Origin: a virus
Virus record (IMG/VR): IMGVR_UViG_3300003324_000536
Coordinates: 1 to 20,429 of that record
DNA: 20,429 bases
Reading direction: 5' to 3' (one strand)
In this document: piece after piece, positions 8,247 through 15,018 of the stretch
How the letters are laid out: each line of letters starts with the position of its first letter
How positions within the stretch are numbered: position 1 is the stretch's first letter
Notes under the pieces: generated by a model
Told to the model about the DNA's origin: nothing
The model's input: only the letters and a program-made list of their open reading frames with translations
Databases searched by the model: none
Made by a program: the position numbers and the translations under genes

Positions 8247-8390
8247 TTAATCCCGGTGGCAGACCAGCACTTTCGCTATCACGACACAGCGATAGCTGGC
8301 GTCGGCTAAGCGAAGGCCCAGCCACACAGCGAACACCAGCGCGGCCACCACCAGCAGTACCCAGGCTGCGGCGCGCAGATAGCCATGCAT
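8247..8390 (-). CDS. 47-residue single-pass membrane protein
   Basis: ATG 8390 overlaps the upstream stop by one base (TGATG). The product begins MHGYLRAAAW and has one hydrophobic helix (WVLLVVAALVFAVWLGLRLA), then a short tail with two Cys (YRCVVIAKVLVCHRD). No clear Shine-Dalgarno is present, so translation probably depends on coupling to the zinc-ribbon gene upstream. No family is recognised. It is followed by the hairpin at 8211-8231. Confidence 0.6.
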   Translation of the reverse strand: MHGYLRAAAWVLLVVAALVFAVWLGLRLADASYRCVVIAKVLVCHRD

Positions 8391-8800
8391 CACATCGTTT
8401 TCCGGCAGTCCGAGCACACCCCGAACACGTAGGTCACCCGGCCGAATTGCAGGCGTGCGCACACCAGGTGGTCGTCGGGTGTTTCGGCGCAGATGTGCGC
8501 GCACTTGTCGCAGATGTGCGCCAGGGAGTGGCTGGCGGGCATGTTGGTGAGATGCGCGCAGCCGGGGCACACGACCATGTGCGCCAGCCAGGCCACCATG
8601 TAGACGGGTTTACCGCTGGCGTAGGTGGGCTGGTGGGTACAGGTGTCGAAGTCGCCGTCTTGCCAGGTTTGCAGCTGCGCGGCCAGTTTGTTGCGCAGCC
8701 ACAGCGGCAGGTCGTCGAGGGCTTGGAAGTGCGGGTCGGCGCGCCACGGGCTGTGGTTGCGCTTGCCTCGACCTTTGATTTTCTGAGCTTTCCTGCTCAT
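8390..8800 (-). CDS. Zinc-ribbon-like protein with three CxxC pairs
   Basis: 136 residues from ATG 8800, which overlaps the stop of the DUF932 gene as ATGA. An upstream in-frame extension exists, but it only reads the DUF932 gene in another frame. The N-terminus is basic (MSRKAQKIKGRGKRNH). A helical part (DDLPLWLRNKLAAQLQTWQD) precedes a Cys/His-rich half with CPGC, CDKC and CSDC plus several His, which suggests one or two bound zinc ions. It may bind nucleic acid or be a small regulator; no family is recognised. Confidence 0.75.
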   Translation of the reverse strand: MSRKAQKIKGRGKRNHSPWRADPHFQALDDLPLWLRNKLAAQLQTWQDGDFDTCTHQPTYASGKPVYMVAWLAHMVVCPGCAHLTNMPASHSLAHICDKCAHICAETPDDHLVCARLQFGRVTYVFGVCSDCRKTM

Positions 8801-9774
8801 TTCAGGCCTGCCAGTTCGCGCACGACTTCCAGGGCGCGGGCCTGGTCGCGGGCCACGCTGGGTTGGATCAGGGCGCGCCGGGCGCGCAGGGTGGTGGGGT
8901 TGACGTACTCGTCGTCGTGGGTGGAGTCGTCGCCGCCGCGGATGCGTTGGTGCCATTCGATGAACTCCAGCATGGTCTGGTAGTCGCCCCAGGCGGTGCC
9001 GACGATGCCGCGGTTGGTGTCGCCGTGGCGGATCACCATCATTTTGTCGATCTTGTTTTGGTGGCGGGTGACGGTGCCTTTACCGTCACCCTTGATCGGG
9101 AATGCGCGTTCGATCATGTCGCGGAACTGGTCGTCGGTGGTTTTCACCGCGAGCAGCTGGTTGGCCTCGTAAGTGGCGGTTTTGATGGCGGCCACGCTGT
9201 TGGTGAGGACTTCACCCGCGTAGCGGTGGCGGGCCTCTACGGAGGAGGTGTGGCGGATGATGACCCGGTATTTCTCCTGGGCCATGGCGGGTTGCTGGTT
9301 GGCGCATTCCACGCGGGTGCCGGTGGGGGTGAGCAGGTTCGAGCCGGTGCCGTGGCTCATGAACGCGGCAATGTAGGCGTCGACTTTGTCGCCACCGAAA
9401 GACAGCTGGTGGGGCAGGCGCATGGAGATGAACCCGCGGGCGCCGCCCAGGCCGTAGGAGGTGACGTCCATGTAGCCGGCCCGGTCGAACACCGCGCCGG
9501 TGCGCCGGGCTACGACGTCGAGGACTTCGGCGACCTGCTCGTACTGGTAGGGGGTGAAGTCGTCGCCGACGACGATGCCGGGCAGGGCTTCACCGTTGCG
9601 GTCGTCTTCCAGCAGCCACTTGCCGCGCACAGGCTTGCCGTTGTGCAGGACGGGGACTTTGCGGACGTTCATGCCGGCCATGCCGGCGGTGACGAGGGCG
9701 TGGTAGGCGGTGTCGGATCCGCGGACGTCTTCGCCGAGGATGGCGAGGGCGTCGGTGCGGGCGGGTGCGGTCAT
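8797..9774 (-). CDS. DUF932 / phage-plasmid-like protein (TIGR03299 type)
   Basis: 325 residues from ATG 9774, chosen because AGGAGG (9785-9780) lies 5 bases upstream; the frame is also open to 9810. Family features include GIVVGDDFTPYQYEQVAEVL, GGARGFISMRLP, SHGTGSNLLTPTGTRVECAN and a C-terminal GTAWGDYQTMLEFIEWHQRI. DUF932 proteins are widespread on phages and conjugative plasmids; their biochemical role is not established. It is first in the leftward run 9774-5807 and is served by a TATACT -10 element at 9826-9821. It lies between head genes rather than with replication genes. Confidence 0.88.
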   Translation of the reverse strand: MTAPARTDALAILGEDVRGSDTAYHALVTAGMAGMNVRKVPVLHNGKPVRGKWLLEDDRNGEALPGIVVGDDFTPYQYEQVAEVLDVVARRTGAVFDRAGYMDVTSYGLGGARGFISMRLPHQLSFGGDKVDAYIAAFMSHGTGSNLLTPTGTRVECANQQPAMAQEKYRVIIRHTSSVEARHRYAGEVLTNSVAAIKTATYEANQLLAVKTTDDQFRDMIERAFPIKGDGKGTVTRHQNKIDKMMVIRHGDTNRGIVGTAWGDYQTMLEFIEWHQRIRGGDDSTHDDEYVNPTTLRARRALIQPSVARDQARALEVVRELAGLK

Positions 9775-9820
9775 GGGTGCCTCCTGGATCGACCGGAATC
9801 TATTGGGCATCTGCGCAACT

Positions 9821-9867
9821 AGTATAGCGCGCGTGCCTGACAGTTTGGCTAGAGGTCGCGATACACT
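9821..9867. promoter_or_regulatory. Overlapping divergent promoters
   Basis: On the minus strand TATACT (9826-9821) is a near-perfect -10 for the DUF932 gene, with a weak -35. On the plus strand CTGACA (9837-9842) and TACACT (9862-9867), 19 bases apart, fit a promoter for the rightward cassette starting at 9901. Because the two -35 regions overlap, polymerases could compete or one regulator could set both. Confidence 0.5.
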
Positions 9868-9900
9868 GGCGGTGTTCCGGTCGATTCCACGGAGGTAGCC

Positions 9901-10200
9901 ATGCCCGAGTTAACGCAGTCCACCATCATCGCCGTCGCCAACGATGCCGTACGGCAAATCACCGAACTCCGAGACCAGGTTGCCGCTCGCGAGCAGGTCA
10001 TCACCGCTCAGCAAGCCCAGCTCGACGAAATCCGCGACGCGCTGAGCCTGCCCAACTTCACCCACGAAGTCGTGCTGTACGAAATTCGCGACGACATGGC
10101 CACCCGGGCAGAGATCCGCGAACTGCTCGGCTTGATCTCCACAGCCAGCAACACCACCGTGCTCGAAGCACTGCGGCAGCTGATCGAGCGGCGCGGCTGA
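9901..10200 (+). CDS. 99-residue coiled-coil protein
   Basis: ATG 9901 is preceded by GGAGG (9891-9895). The N-terminal half is a long amphipathic helix with heptad character (AVRQITELRDQVAAREQVIT, AQQAQLDEIRDALSL). The rest is also mainly helical (REIRELLGLI, LEALRQLIERRG). There is no membrane segment and no recognised family. Its TGA overlaps the next ATG by one base, so it should be made with the M41-like peptidase, perhaps as its oligomerising partner or substrate adaptor (inference). It runs opposite to the head operon around it. Confidence 0.75.
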   Translation: MPELTQSTIIAVANDAVRQITELRDQVAAREQVITAQQAQLDEIRDALSLPNFTHEVVLYEIRDDMATRAEIRELLGLISTASNTTVLEALRQLIERRG

Positions 10201-10697
10201 TGGCCGCCTACGACCCGAAAGAAGACTGCCTCGTCTCCGTGCACGAGGCAGCCCACAGCATCGCCTGCTACGCCCAGAAATTCCAACCCATCGAAGCCCA
10301 CATCTGGCTCGTCAACGCCGGCGGCTGGTTCACCGGCGGCGTAGTCGGATGCGGCGTCACCTACTTCACCGGCGCCAGCGAATCCGACCGCTACGGCCTC
10401 GCCGTCGTCTGCTACGCCGGGGCCGCCGGTGAAGCCCTCCTAGAGCACAAAGTAGAAGGCATCAGCATGCGCCGGGCCATGCAAAACGCCATGCCCGGCG
10501 CCGGCTCCGACTACGCCGCCGCCCAGGCCCTCTACCAAGACCACCCCATGCGCGGGCTCGTCGAGCTACCCATGGCCCGGCAAGAAGCCGCCCAGTTCGT
10601 CGAAGACAACTGGCCCGAAATCGAGTTCATCGGCCGGGCCATCCGCATCGAACGCAGCGTGCACTTCCGGCACCAGCGCGAACGCATCCCCCAATGA
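10200..10697 (+). CDS. Stand-alone M41 (FtsH-like) zinc metallopeptidase domain
   Basis: 165 residues. VSVHEAAHSIACYAQ carries the HExxH zinc motif (H15, E16, H19). VVCYAGAAGEALL (about 69-81) corresponds to the 'AGraAE' segment of peptidase M41, and GAGSDYAAAQAL supplies the expected third ligand (D104). FtsH-type enzymes pair this domain with a membrane anchor and an AAA+ ATPase; both are absent, so it cannot unfold substrates alone and probably clips a specific target. It is coupled by a one-base stop/start overlap to the coiled-coil gene and followed by a terminator. It looks like a gene carried for lysogeny or defence interplay rather than for the virion (inference). Confidence 0.78.
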   Translation: MAAYDPKEDCLVSVHEAAHSIACYAQKFQPIEAHIWLVNAGGWFTGGVVGCGVTYFTGASESDRYGLAVVCYAGAAGEALLEHKVEGISMRRAMQNAMPGAGSDYAAAQALYQDHPMRGLVELPMARQEAAQFVEDNWPEIEFIGRAIRIERSVHFRHQRERIPQ

Positions 10698-10704
10698 CCG
10701 AGTA

Positions 10705-10920
10705 TCAGTCCTGGTAGCGTGGGGAGCGAAGGCCAGCGCTCACTTTGCTGCTTTCATCCCCCCCGCGGGGGCCCCGTTGCCGAGGCTCGGGGCCCCTGGC
10801 ATTTTTACGGACACTCACCCGGTGCGGGGCCTGGAGCGCCATCCCCACTCCGAAAGCCAACCCAGCCAACGCCAGTGTCGTCAGCAGCACCCACCCCAAG
10901 ATCGCCAATGACTCCCACAT
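10705..10920 (-). CDS. 71-residue membrane protein with basic tail
   Basis: ATG 10920 lies 4 bases after the stop of the MuF gene. One long hydrophobic helix (ILGWVLLTTLALAGLAFGVG) is followed by a charged Arg/Gly/Pro-rich tail. The tail coding overlaps the rightward terminator hairpin, which may explain the composition (RGPEPRQRGPRGG). It converges on the M41-like gene with a 7-base gap. No family is recognised; a small head- or lysis-associated membrane protein is possible. Confidence 0.55.
   Translation of the reverse strand: MWESLAILGWVLLTTLALAGLAFGVGMALQAPHRVSVRKNARGPEPRQRGPRGGDESSKVSAGLRSPRYQD
10768..10806 (+). terminator. Rho-independent terminator of the rightward cassette
   Basis: GGGGCCCCG (10768-10776) pairs with CGGGGCCCC (10788-10796) over an 11-base loop and is followed by TGGCATTTTTA, giving five T. 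It sits 70 bases after the M41-like gene and would stop rightward transcription before it enters the intein region. Confidence 0.75.
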
Positions 10921-10924
10921 TCGG

Positions 10925-13255
10925 CTAAGACTGCGCCATCGTCTCGACAGGCGCCACCGGAACGGCCACGATCAACCCGTCAGTGACGCTCACCACCGAC
11001 AACGCCACCCCCGCGCCCAGCACCACCGCACCCGATCCGGCCACCCCCACCACCATGCCCGCCGGGATCGCAACCGCCAGCTGGGCCGCGTTGACCGCGG
11101 TCGCCACGCCCAGCGCCAGCGCCAGCGTTTTCGGCCACGAAATCCGCTGACCCGGCGTCACCACCGGCAGCTCGTCCAGAGTGCGGTAGGCCACCACATC
11201 CGCCGGCACCCGAACTGCCGGCACCGAAATATCACCCACGCTCGGATCCTCATTGGTCACCGCACCCACCGGCGCCGCCCCCAGTAGTTGCCGCGCCGCG
11301 CCCGGTGTGCCCGCCTCGGTCAACTCCACCGCATGCGACCAGCCCTCCAGGGGCTTGACGAACAGCAGTCCGCAGCGGCAATTCTTTGATATGATGCCTT
11401 CTGCTGTGTAGACCCCGGTTCCGGTCTGGAGGGTGTAGACATGTCCGCTGAACGGATGGCGACGTACATCAACGATGTAATCCGGCTCTATCGCGCCGGC
11501 CACACCCCGGCACGCATCGGCCAGCAGCTCGGCATACCGGGACCAACTATCCGCGCATGGCTGGTCAAGACTGGCGAGCCCCTTCGAGGACTCAGTGCCG
11601 CATGGCGCCACCGTGAGGACTTCCATGTGCTCGATACCGATGCGCTGAGTACCCGCTACCTGGCAGGCGAGTCGGAGCAGTCTCTCGCTGCCGTCTTCGG
11701 TGTAGACCGCAGCACGATTCGTCGGCACTTGATCGAAGCTGGCATCGATCCCCGTGGCCGCAGTGACGCTAACCGTGCTCGCTGGACCGCTCTGGACGGT
11801 GAAGGCCGCGCCGCGCTGGTTCGTGAGGCTCACGCCGCTGCTCGCGGCCGGATAGTTAGTGATGGGGAGCGGGCTCGCGTCGCTGCGGGTCGGGAAGCAT
11901 TGACCTGCTTCACGTCTCCCTGGGAAGTCGCGCTCGCTCGCTTGCTCGATGAGCGCGGGCTGGCGACCGAACCGCAGCGGGCGGTCGGCCGCTACAACAT
12001 CGACCTCGCCTGTTGGCCGGTCGCCATAGAAGTTCACCGCACCACGACCTATCCGATGACCTACCATGGCAATGCTCAGCGCGCTGTGGATCTGCTCCAG
12101 TGTGGCTGGCGCACCCTGTATGTCTGGATCAATCCCCGTACCGACCTGCTCACCGCGGCGTGCGCTGATCACACAGTCACTCTCGTGCAGCTCGCCCAGT
12201 GCAACCCAGCCGCGTTCGGTGAGTACAGGGTGATTCGGAGTACCGGTGAGGACGCGACCCGTCACGGTGTAGATGGTGATGACGTCACCGACGTAGGGCG
12301 CTCGGAATGACGCCTCAACATCCGGTGCGCTCACCTCTGTACCGCCGATGAAGCAGTTGGCGACTTCCCCGATTCCCTCAGGTAGCACTTCGGGATCGCC
12401 GGGGAACCGTAGACGGAATGCACCCACCTGGTATTTCCAGCCGATCGGCCGCTCTTGACCATCAGCAACACGATGGGTTGGTCTAACTTTTGGATCTCTC
12501 TTCGAAATCCACTGCATGTGCGTCACGCCCATGGCTTTCGCCGCCGCCAGGGCCGCATCCCCGGCCAGCGCGGTGGCCAGGGTGCGGCCATAGACCTGCG
12601 TCCAGTTACCGCCCCGGCGGGCCGCCGCGAGCACCTGATCGATCACCGCGTCCAGATCCTCGGCGGTGGAGTTCGCGTCCAGGATCACTGCGCGCACCAT
12701 GGCGGCCTGCCGGCGGGCCACGCCCAGCATTTGCTGCACCGCCGAATCGACCGCGCCCTCCACCTGCTGCCAGTCGAAGGCCGCCAGCCCGACGTTCGGA
12801 CGGCCTAGGGAGCGAGCGACGTGACTGGCGGCGTCGGCGACGATACGCAATCCCACCGGCCGCACCGCGTCAGCGATCTCATCGACAGTCTTATCCGGGA
12901 GGAGGTAGTCGCCGTCGAGGGCTTTGGTCTCCACCCGGCTTCTAGTAGCAACAGAGCCACCAACCCCCACCCCTGATACGGACTTCACCTGATCGGACCA
13001 GAATCGGGTGCCTTTGCGGGCTTTCGGCCCGCGCAACCGAGCGGACAGGACACCACTGAGGCGATCGTTGTAGCCGGCGATCGCTGCCGTCATCGCGGAC
13101 ACGGCCCGGTCTACCCGCGCCGCCGCATCATCAGCCAACGCGTCCCGGATCGGTCCGTGCGGCGGATCCGGGGGCGCCTCATGCACCATCGCCTGCGCGA
13201 TCGGCAAATCCGGCAGGGCATCAGCGCCCAGCAGGTCGCGCGCCGCGCTGCTCAC
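10925..13255 (-). CDS. MuF-like head protein interrupted by an in-frame intein
   Basis: 776 codons from GTG 13255, the first start after an in-frame stop; GGAGG abuts the GTG and the gene overlaps the portal gene by 35 bases. The N-extein (residues 1-300) is helical and ends in a MuF-type core (MQWISKRDPKVRPTHRVADG, FPGDPEVLPEGIGEVAN); the C-extein begins CRCGLLF. Joined, they restore ANCRC, the Cys-rich end of Mu gpF-like domains. In this family the protein sits at the portal and helps head assembly; some copies carry toxin domains and are injected. The intein is residues 301-625. After splicing the protein would have 451 residues. The hydrophobic Gly/Ala/Val C-terminus (VAIPAGMVVGVAGSGAVVLG) loosely recalls the end of ADP-ribosyltransferase domains, without their catalytic residues. 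Confidence 0.9.
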   Translation of the reverse strand: MSSAARDLLGADALPDLPIAQAMVHEAPPDPPHGPIRDALADDAAARVDRAVSAMTAAIAGYNDRLSGVLSARLRGPKARKGTRFWSDQVKSVSGVGVGGSVATRSRVETKALDGDYLLPDKTVDEIADAVRPVGLRIVADAASHVARSLGRPNVGLAAFDWQQVEGAVDSAVQQMLGVARRQAAMVRAVILDANSTAEDLDAVIDQVLAAARRGGNWTQVYGRTLATALAGDAALAAAKAMGVTHMQWISKRDPKVRPTHRVADGQERPIGWKYQVGAFRLRFPGDPEVLPEGIGEVANCFIGGTEVSAPDVEASFRAPYVGDVITIYTVTGRVLTGTPNHPVLTERGWVALGELHESDCVISARRGEQVGTGIDPDIQGAPATLEQIHSALSIAMVGHRIGRGAVNFYGDRPTGEVDVVAADRPLRFGRQPALIEQASERDFPGRREAGQCFPTRSDASPLPITNYPAASSGVSLTNQRGAAFTVQSGPASTVSVTAATGIDASFDQVPTNRAAVYTEDGSERLLRLACQVAGTQRIGIEHMEVLTVAPCGTESSKGLASLDQPCADSWSRYAELLADACRGVAGAIEPDYIVDVRRHPFSGHVYTLQTGTGVYTAEGIISKNCRCGLLFVKPLEGWSHAVELTEAGTPGAARQLLGAAPVGAVTNEDPSVGDISVPAVRVPADVVAYRTLDELPVVTPGQRISWPKTLALALGVATAVNAAQLAVAIPAGMVVGVAGSGAVVLGAGVALSVVSVTDGLIVAVPVAPVETMAQS
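11387..11433 (+). promoter_or_regulatory. Promoter and ribosome binding site of the antisense endonuclease gene
   Basis: TGATATGAT (11387-11395) is an extended -10 element with five of six matches to TATAAT. Transcription would start near 11402. GGAGGG (11428-11433) lies 7 bases before ATG 11441. On the opposite strand the -10 is written by the intein's last codons for Ile-Ile-Ser-Lys, including ATA and TCA, which are rare in this GC-rich DNA. No good -35 is seen at the usual distance, as expected for an extended -10 promoter. Confidence 0.65.
11441..12310 (+). CDS. Vsr/EDxHD-like homing endonuclease encoded antisense inside the intein
   Basis: 289 residues, ATG 11441 with GGAGGG 7 bases upstream. 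The N-terminus holds two helix-turn-helix-like units (INDVIRLYRAGHTPARIGQQ through IPGPTIRAWLVKTG, residues 10-45; LSTRYLAGESEQSLAAVFGV through DRSTIRRHLIEAGI, 69-102). Residues 158-232 resemble a Vsr-like PD-(D/E)xK nuclease: TSPWEVALARLL (E162), YNIDLACWPVAIEVH (D188, E197, H199), YHGNAQRAVDLLQCGWRTLY (H209, D217), VWINP. Vsr-like 'EDxHD' proteins are known homing endonucleases beside split inteins and introns. Every codon is the exact reverse complement of an intein codon, and there is no TTA, CTA or TCA codon, so the intein stays open. The last 55 residues or so lie opposite Hint blocks and may be partly passenger sequence. Presumed job: cut intein-free MuF alleles to spread the intein. 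Activity is unproven. Confidence 0.82.
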   Translation: MSAERMATYINDVIRLYRAGHTPARIGQQLGIPGPTIRAWLVKTGEPLRGLSAAWRHREDFHVLDTDALSTRYLAGESEQSLAAVFGVDRSTIRRHLIEAGIDPRGRSDANRARWTALDGEGRAALVREAHAAARGRIVSDGERARVAAGREALTCFTSPWEVALARLLDERGLATEPQRAVGRYNIDLACWPVAIEVHRTTTYPMTYHGNAQRAVDLLQCGWRTLYVWINPRTDLLTAACADHTVTLVQLAQCNPAAFGEYRVIRSTGEDATRHGVDGDDVTDVGRSE

Positions 13256-14921
13256 CCTCCAAGGCCTTCATTTGCGGCGCGGCGGTGACCTGCCCCCCGG
13301 CTGGGCGCCGGTCCGCACGCGCCAGCACCCGCTGGTCGGCCGGATCTCCGCCAGGACTGCCGGTGTCGCCCGGCGTGCCACCGGTGCTCGCGTCGGCACC
13401 CCCGTCGGGCCCGGCCAGCGCCATCGGTTCGGTGCCGTCCAGCAGTGCCGCGGACGGGTCCAGGCCCCCGAAGTTGGGGGGCGCCTGCCCGTCGAGCTCC
13501 GGTGGTGGCGGCTGACCGCCCAGGGGGGCCTTGCCGGCGGCCTCGGCGTCCCCGTCGTGGGCGGGATCCTCGTCGCCGACGGCGAGCCGACCCGGCGGGA
13601 TCCACAGCACGCGGGTGGCGGGCACGTTCCACGGGTCGAGGTCTTTGATCTCGCGGACCTCGTCGATGGTGATGATGCCAGCGTTGAAGTCGGCGATCGC
13701 GCGATCCTCCCGGGCCCGCTGGTAGCGGCCGAGCACCCACACGTCACTGACGTCGTGCGACAGGTAGGTGTCGTCGTCGTAGCCGCCGGGGGTGAGCACG
13801 TCCAGCTGGGTGTCGAGCATGTCGAAGGTGGGCAGCATGCCGTGCTCCCACGCTTTGGCGTAGTCGGCGTCAGAGTTGTCGAACGTCTGCCCACTGGAGT
13901 CCGACACCACCGACTCGGGCAGCCCGAACGCGACACAGATCTCGCGTTTGGTGCGGTCCATGGTGTCGCCCCACTGCATCTCCCGCGGGGTGCCCGACGT
14001 GTCGGTCCACGTCATGTCGTCAGCCTCGATCGCCACCGTGCGCGCGGCGTTCTCCGGTGCGTTGAACCGGTTTTCCAGGGTGGTGATGAACTGGTCTTCC
14101 ACCGGGCCTTTGATGGCGAGCACGCCGCCGGGGCGGCCGTCCTGCTGCATGAATCGCCGGTTGTACAACCTGGCGTAGCGGTCCAGGTCGGTGGACAGGG
14201 CCGCCGCCTCCATGGGCGACATGCCGCGCTCGAACATGGTGGGGTGCGGTGAGCGGACCCACACGATGCCCGACGGCTGGTCCTCCGGGGTGGCGTTCGG
14301 ATCGAATGGGGGCCGGTAGTCGAAGTAGGGGGCCCCGTTGGCGGCGGCGGTGGTGATGCGAAACGACTCGATCGGCGTGATGGCGCCGACCTCCAGGGGG
14401 TCGGCGGGGTTGCGCTTGCGCCGGCCGGGCACAGGCAGGATCCGGTCAGGGTCCAGGAGGTACAGGGAGTGGATGGATCCGCGCCGGGAGCGCACCGCCT
14501 CGATGAACACCCCGCGGGAGGACAGCAGGTATTGGGCGAGGAGCCGGTGGCGCCACAGTTTGGCGACTTCCCACGCGTTGGCCCGACGGTTGAGCCGATT
14601 CAGCAACGTTTGCTGGTCTTTGTCCAGTTCGCCGGGTTTGAGGATGGGGCCTTCGCGGGGGTCGTCTTTACGCAGCACGATCCGGCGGGTGCGCTCATTG
14701 GCGGCGATGAACTCCACACAGCGGAACACATAAGGGTTGAACCCGTAGCCCTCCCGCACCGCGCGGTCGACATCCCATTCGACGGTGTAGGGCTGGCCGG
14801 GCACCACATAAGCACGCGGGCCGGACACGATGCGCGAGTCCAGGGAACCCTGACCGGTGACCCCGGCGAACATGCCGCGCAGCGCGGGGAACCATGTCTT
14901 GCTGGCGCTGGCGCGGGCCAC
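13221..14921 (-). CDS. Phage portal protein (HK97 family)
   Basis: 566 residues from GTG 14921, chosen because GGAGG (14931-14927) lies 5 bases before it; the upstream GTG at 14927 overlaps that Shine-Dalgarno. Portal features are YGFNPYVFRCVEFIAANERT near the start, LAQYLLSSRGVFIEAVRS, GMSPMEAAALSTDLDRYARL, the NRRFMQQDGRPGGVLAI segment, EICVAFGLPESVV, and GIITIDEVREIKDL. The portal is the dodecameric ring at one capsid vertex through which DNA is packaged and ejected. The C-terminal 110 residues are Pro/Gly/Ala-rich and disordered. It overlaps the MuF gene by 35 bases. Unusually, no terminase gene lies immediately upstream. Confidence 0.93.
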   Translation of the reverse strand: MARASASKTWFPALRGMFAGVTGQGSLDSRIVSGPRAYVVPGQPYTVEWDVDRAVREGYGFNPYVFRCVEFIAANERTRRIVLRKDDPREGPILKPGELDKDQQTLLNRLNRRANAWEVAKLWRHRLLAQYLLSSRGVFIEAVRSRRGSIHSLYLLDPDRILPVPGRRKRNPADPLEVGAITPIESFRITTAAANGAPYFDYRPPFDPNATPEDQPSGIVWVRSPHPTMFERGMSPMEAAALSTDLDRYARLYNRRFMQQDGRPGGVLAIKGPVEDQFITTLENRFNAPENAARTVAIEADDMTWTDTSGTPREMQWGDTMDRTKREICVAFGLPESVVSDSSGQTFDNSDADYAKAWEHGMLPTFDMLDTQLDVLTPGGYDDDTYLSHDVSDVWVLGRYQRAREDRAIADFNAGIITIDEVREIKDLDPWNVPATRVLWIPPGRLAVGDEDPAHDGDAEAAGKAPLGGQPPPPELDGQAPPNFGGLDPSAALLDGTEPMALAGPDGGADASTGGTPGDTGSPGGDPADQRVLARADRRPAGGQVTAAPQMKALEGEQRGARPAGR

Positions 14922-14977
14922 GCTCACCTCCGATGATCGGGCGAGTCAATGTAGCCACGCGGCGGGGGCCTCAATGA

Positions 14978-15012
14978 TTCGACGCGCCGGGCATAAGCCG
15001 CGGCGCGTCGAA
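14978..15012. repeat. 12-bp inverted repeat hairpin upstream of the portal gene
   Basis: TTCGACGCGCCG (14978-14989) and CGGCGCGTCGAA (15001-15012) are perfectly complementary, with an 11-base middle that can add a GGC/GCC pair and an ATAA loop. It lies between the end of the membrane-protein gene (15071) and the portal start. No T tract follows. It may terminate the upstream operon, stabilise the head-operon mRNA, or bind a dimeric protein. Confidence 0.6.
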
Positions 15013-15018
15013 GGGAGT

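Larger units (their letters stand above)
11381..12355 (-). mobile_element. 325-residue intein in the MuF gene
   Basis: The intein begins at Cys1 (codon 12355-12353) in CFIGGTEVSA (block A) and has block B TGTPNHPVLTERGW (T39, H42). It ends HPFSGHVYTLQTGTGVYTAE then GIISKN, followed by Cys+1 (11380-11378). Asn325 is the residue expected to cyclise. The penultimate residue is Lys324 where most inteins have His, and block F lacks the usual His, so splicing chemistry may differ or be slower. The roughly 220 residues between the Hint halves match no endonuclease in this frame; they are the reverse-complement reading of a nuclease gene on the other strand. Insertion at the conserved NCRC codons is typical of inteins targeting invariant sites. 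Confidence 0.9.

Noticed and set aside
8247-8570. Longer 107-residue form of the small membrane protein
   Set aside because: The extra N-terminus is an Arg/Pro/His-rich shadow of the zinc-ribbon gene; ATG 8390 with stop/start overlap is the better start.
11381-12355. In-frame LAGLIDADG or HNH endonuclease in the intein
   Set aside because: No such motifs are visible in the minus-strand middle region; the only nuclease-like protein is on the plus strand.
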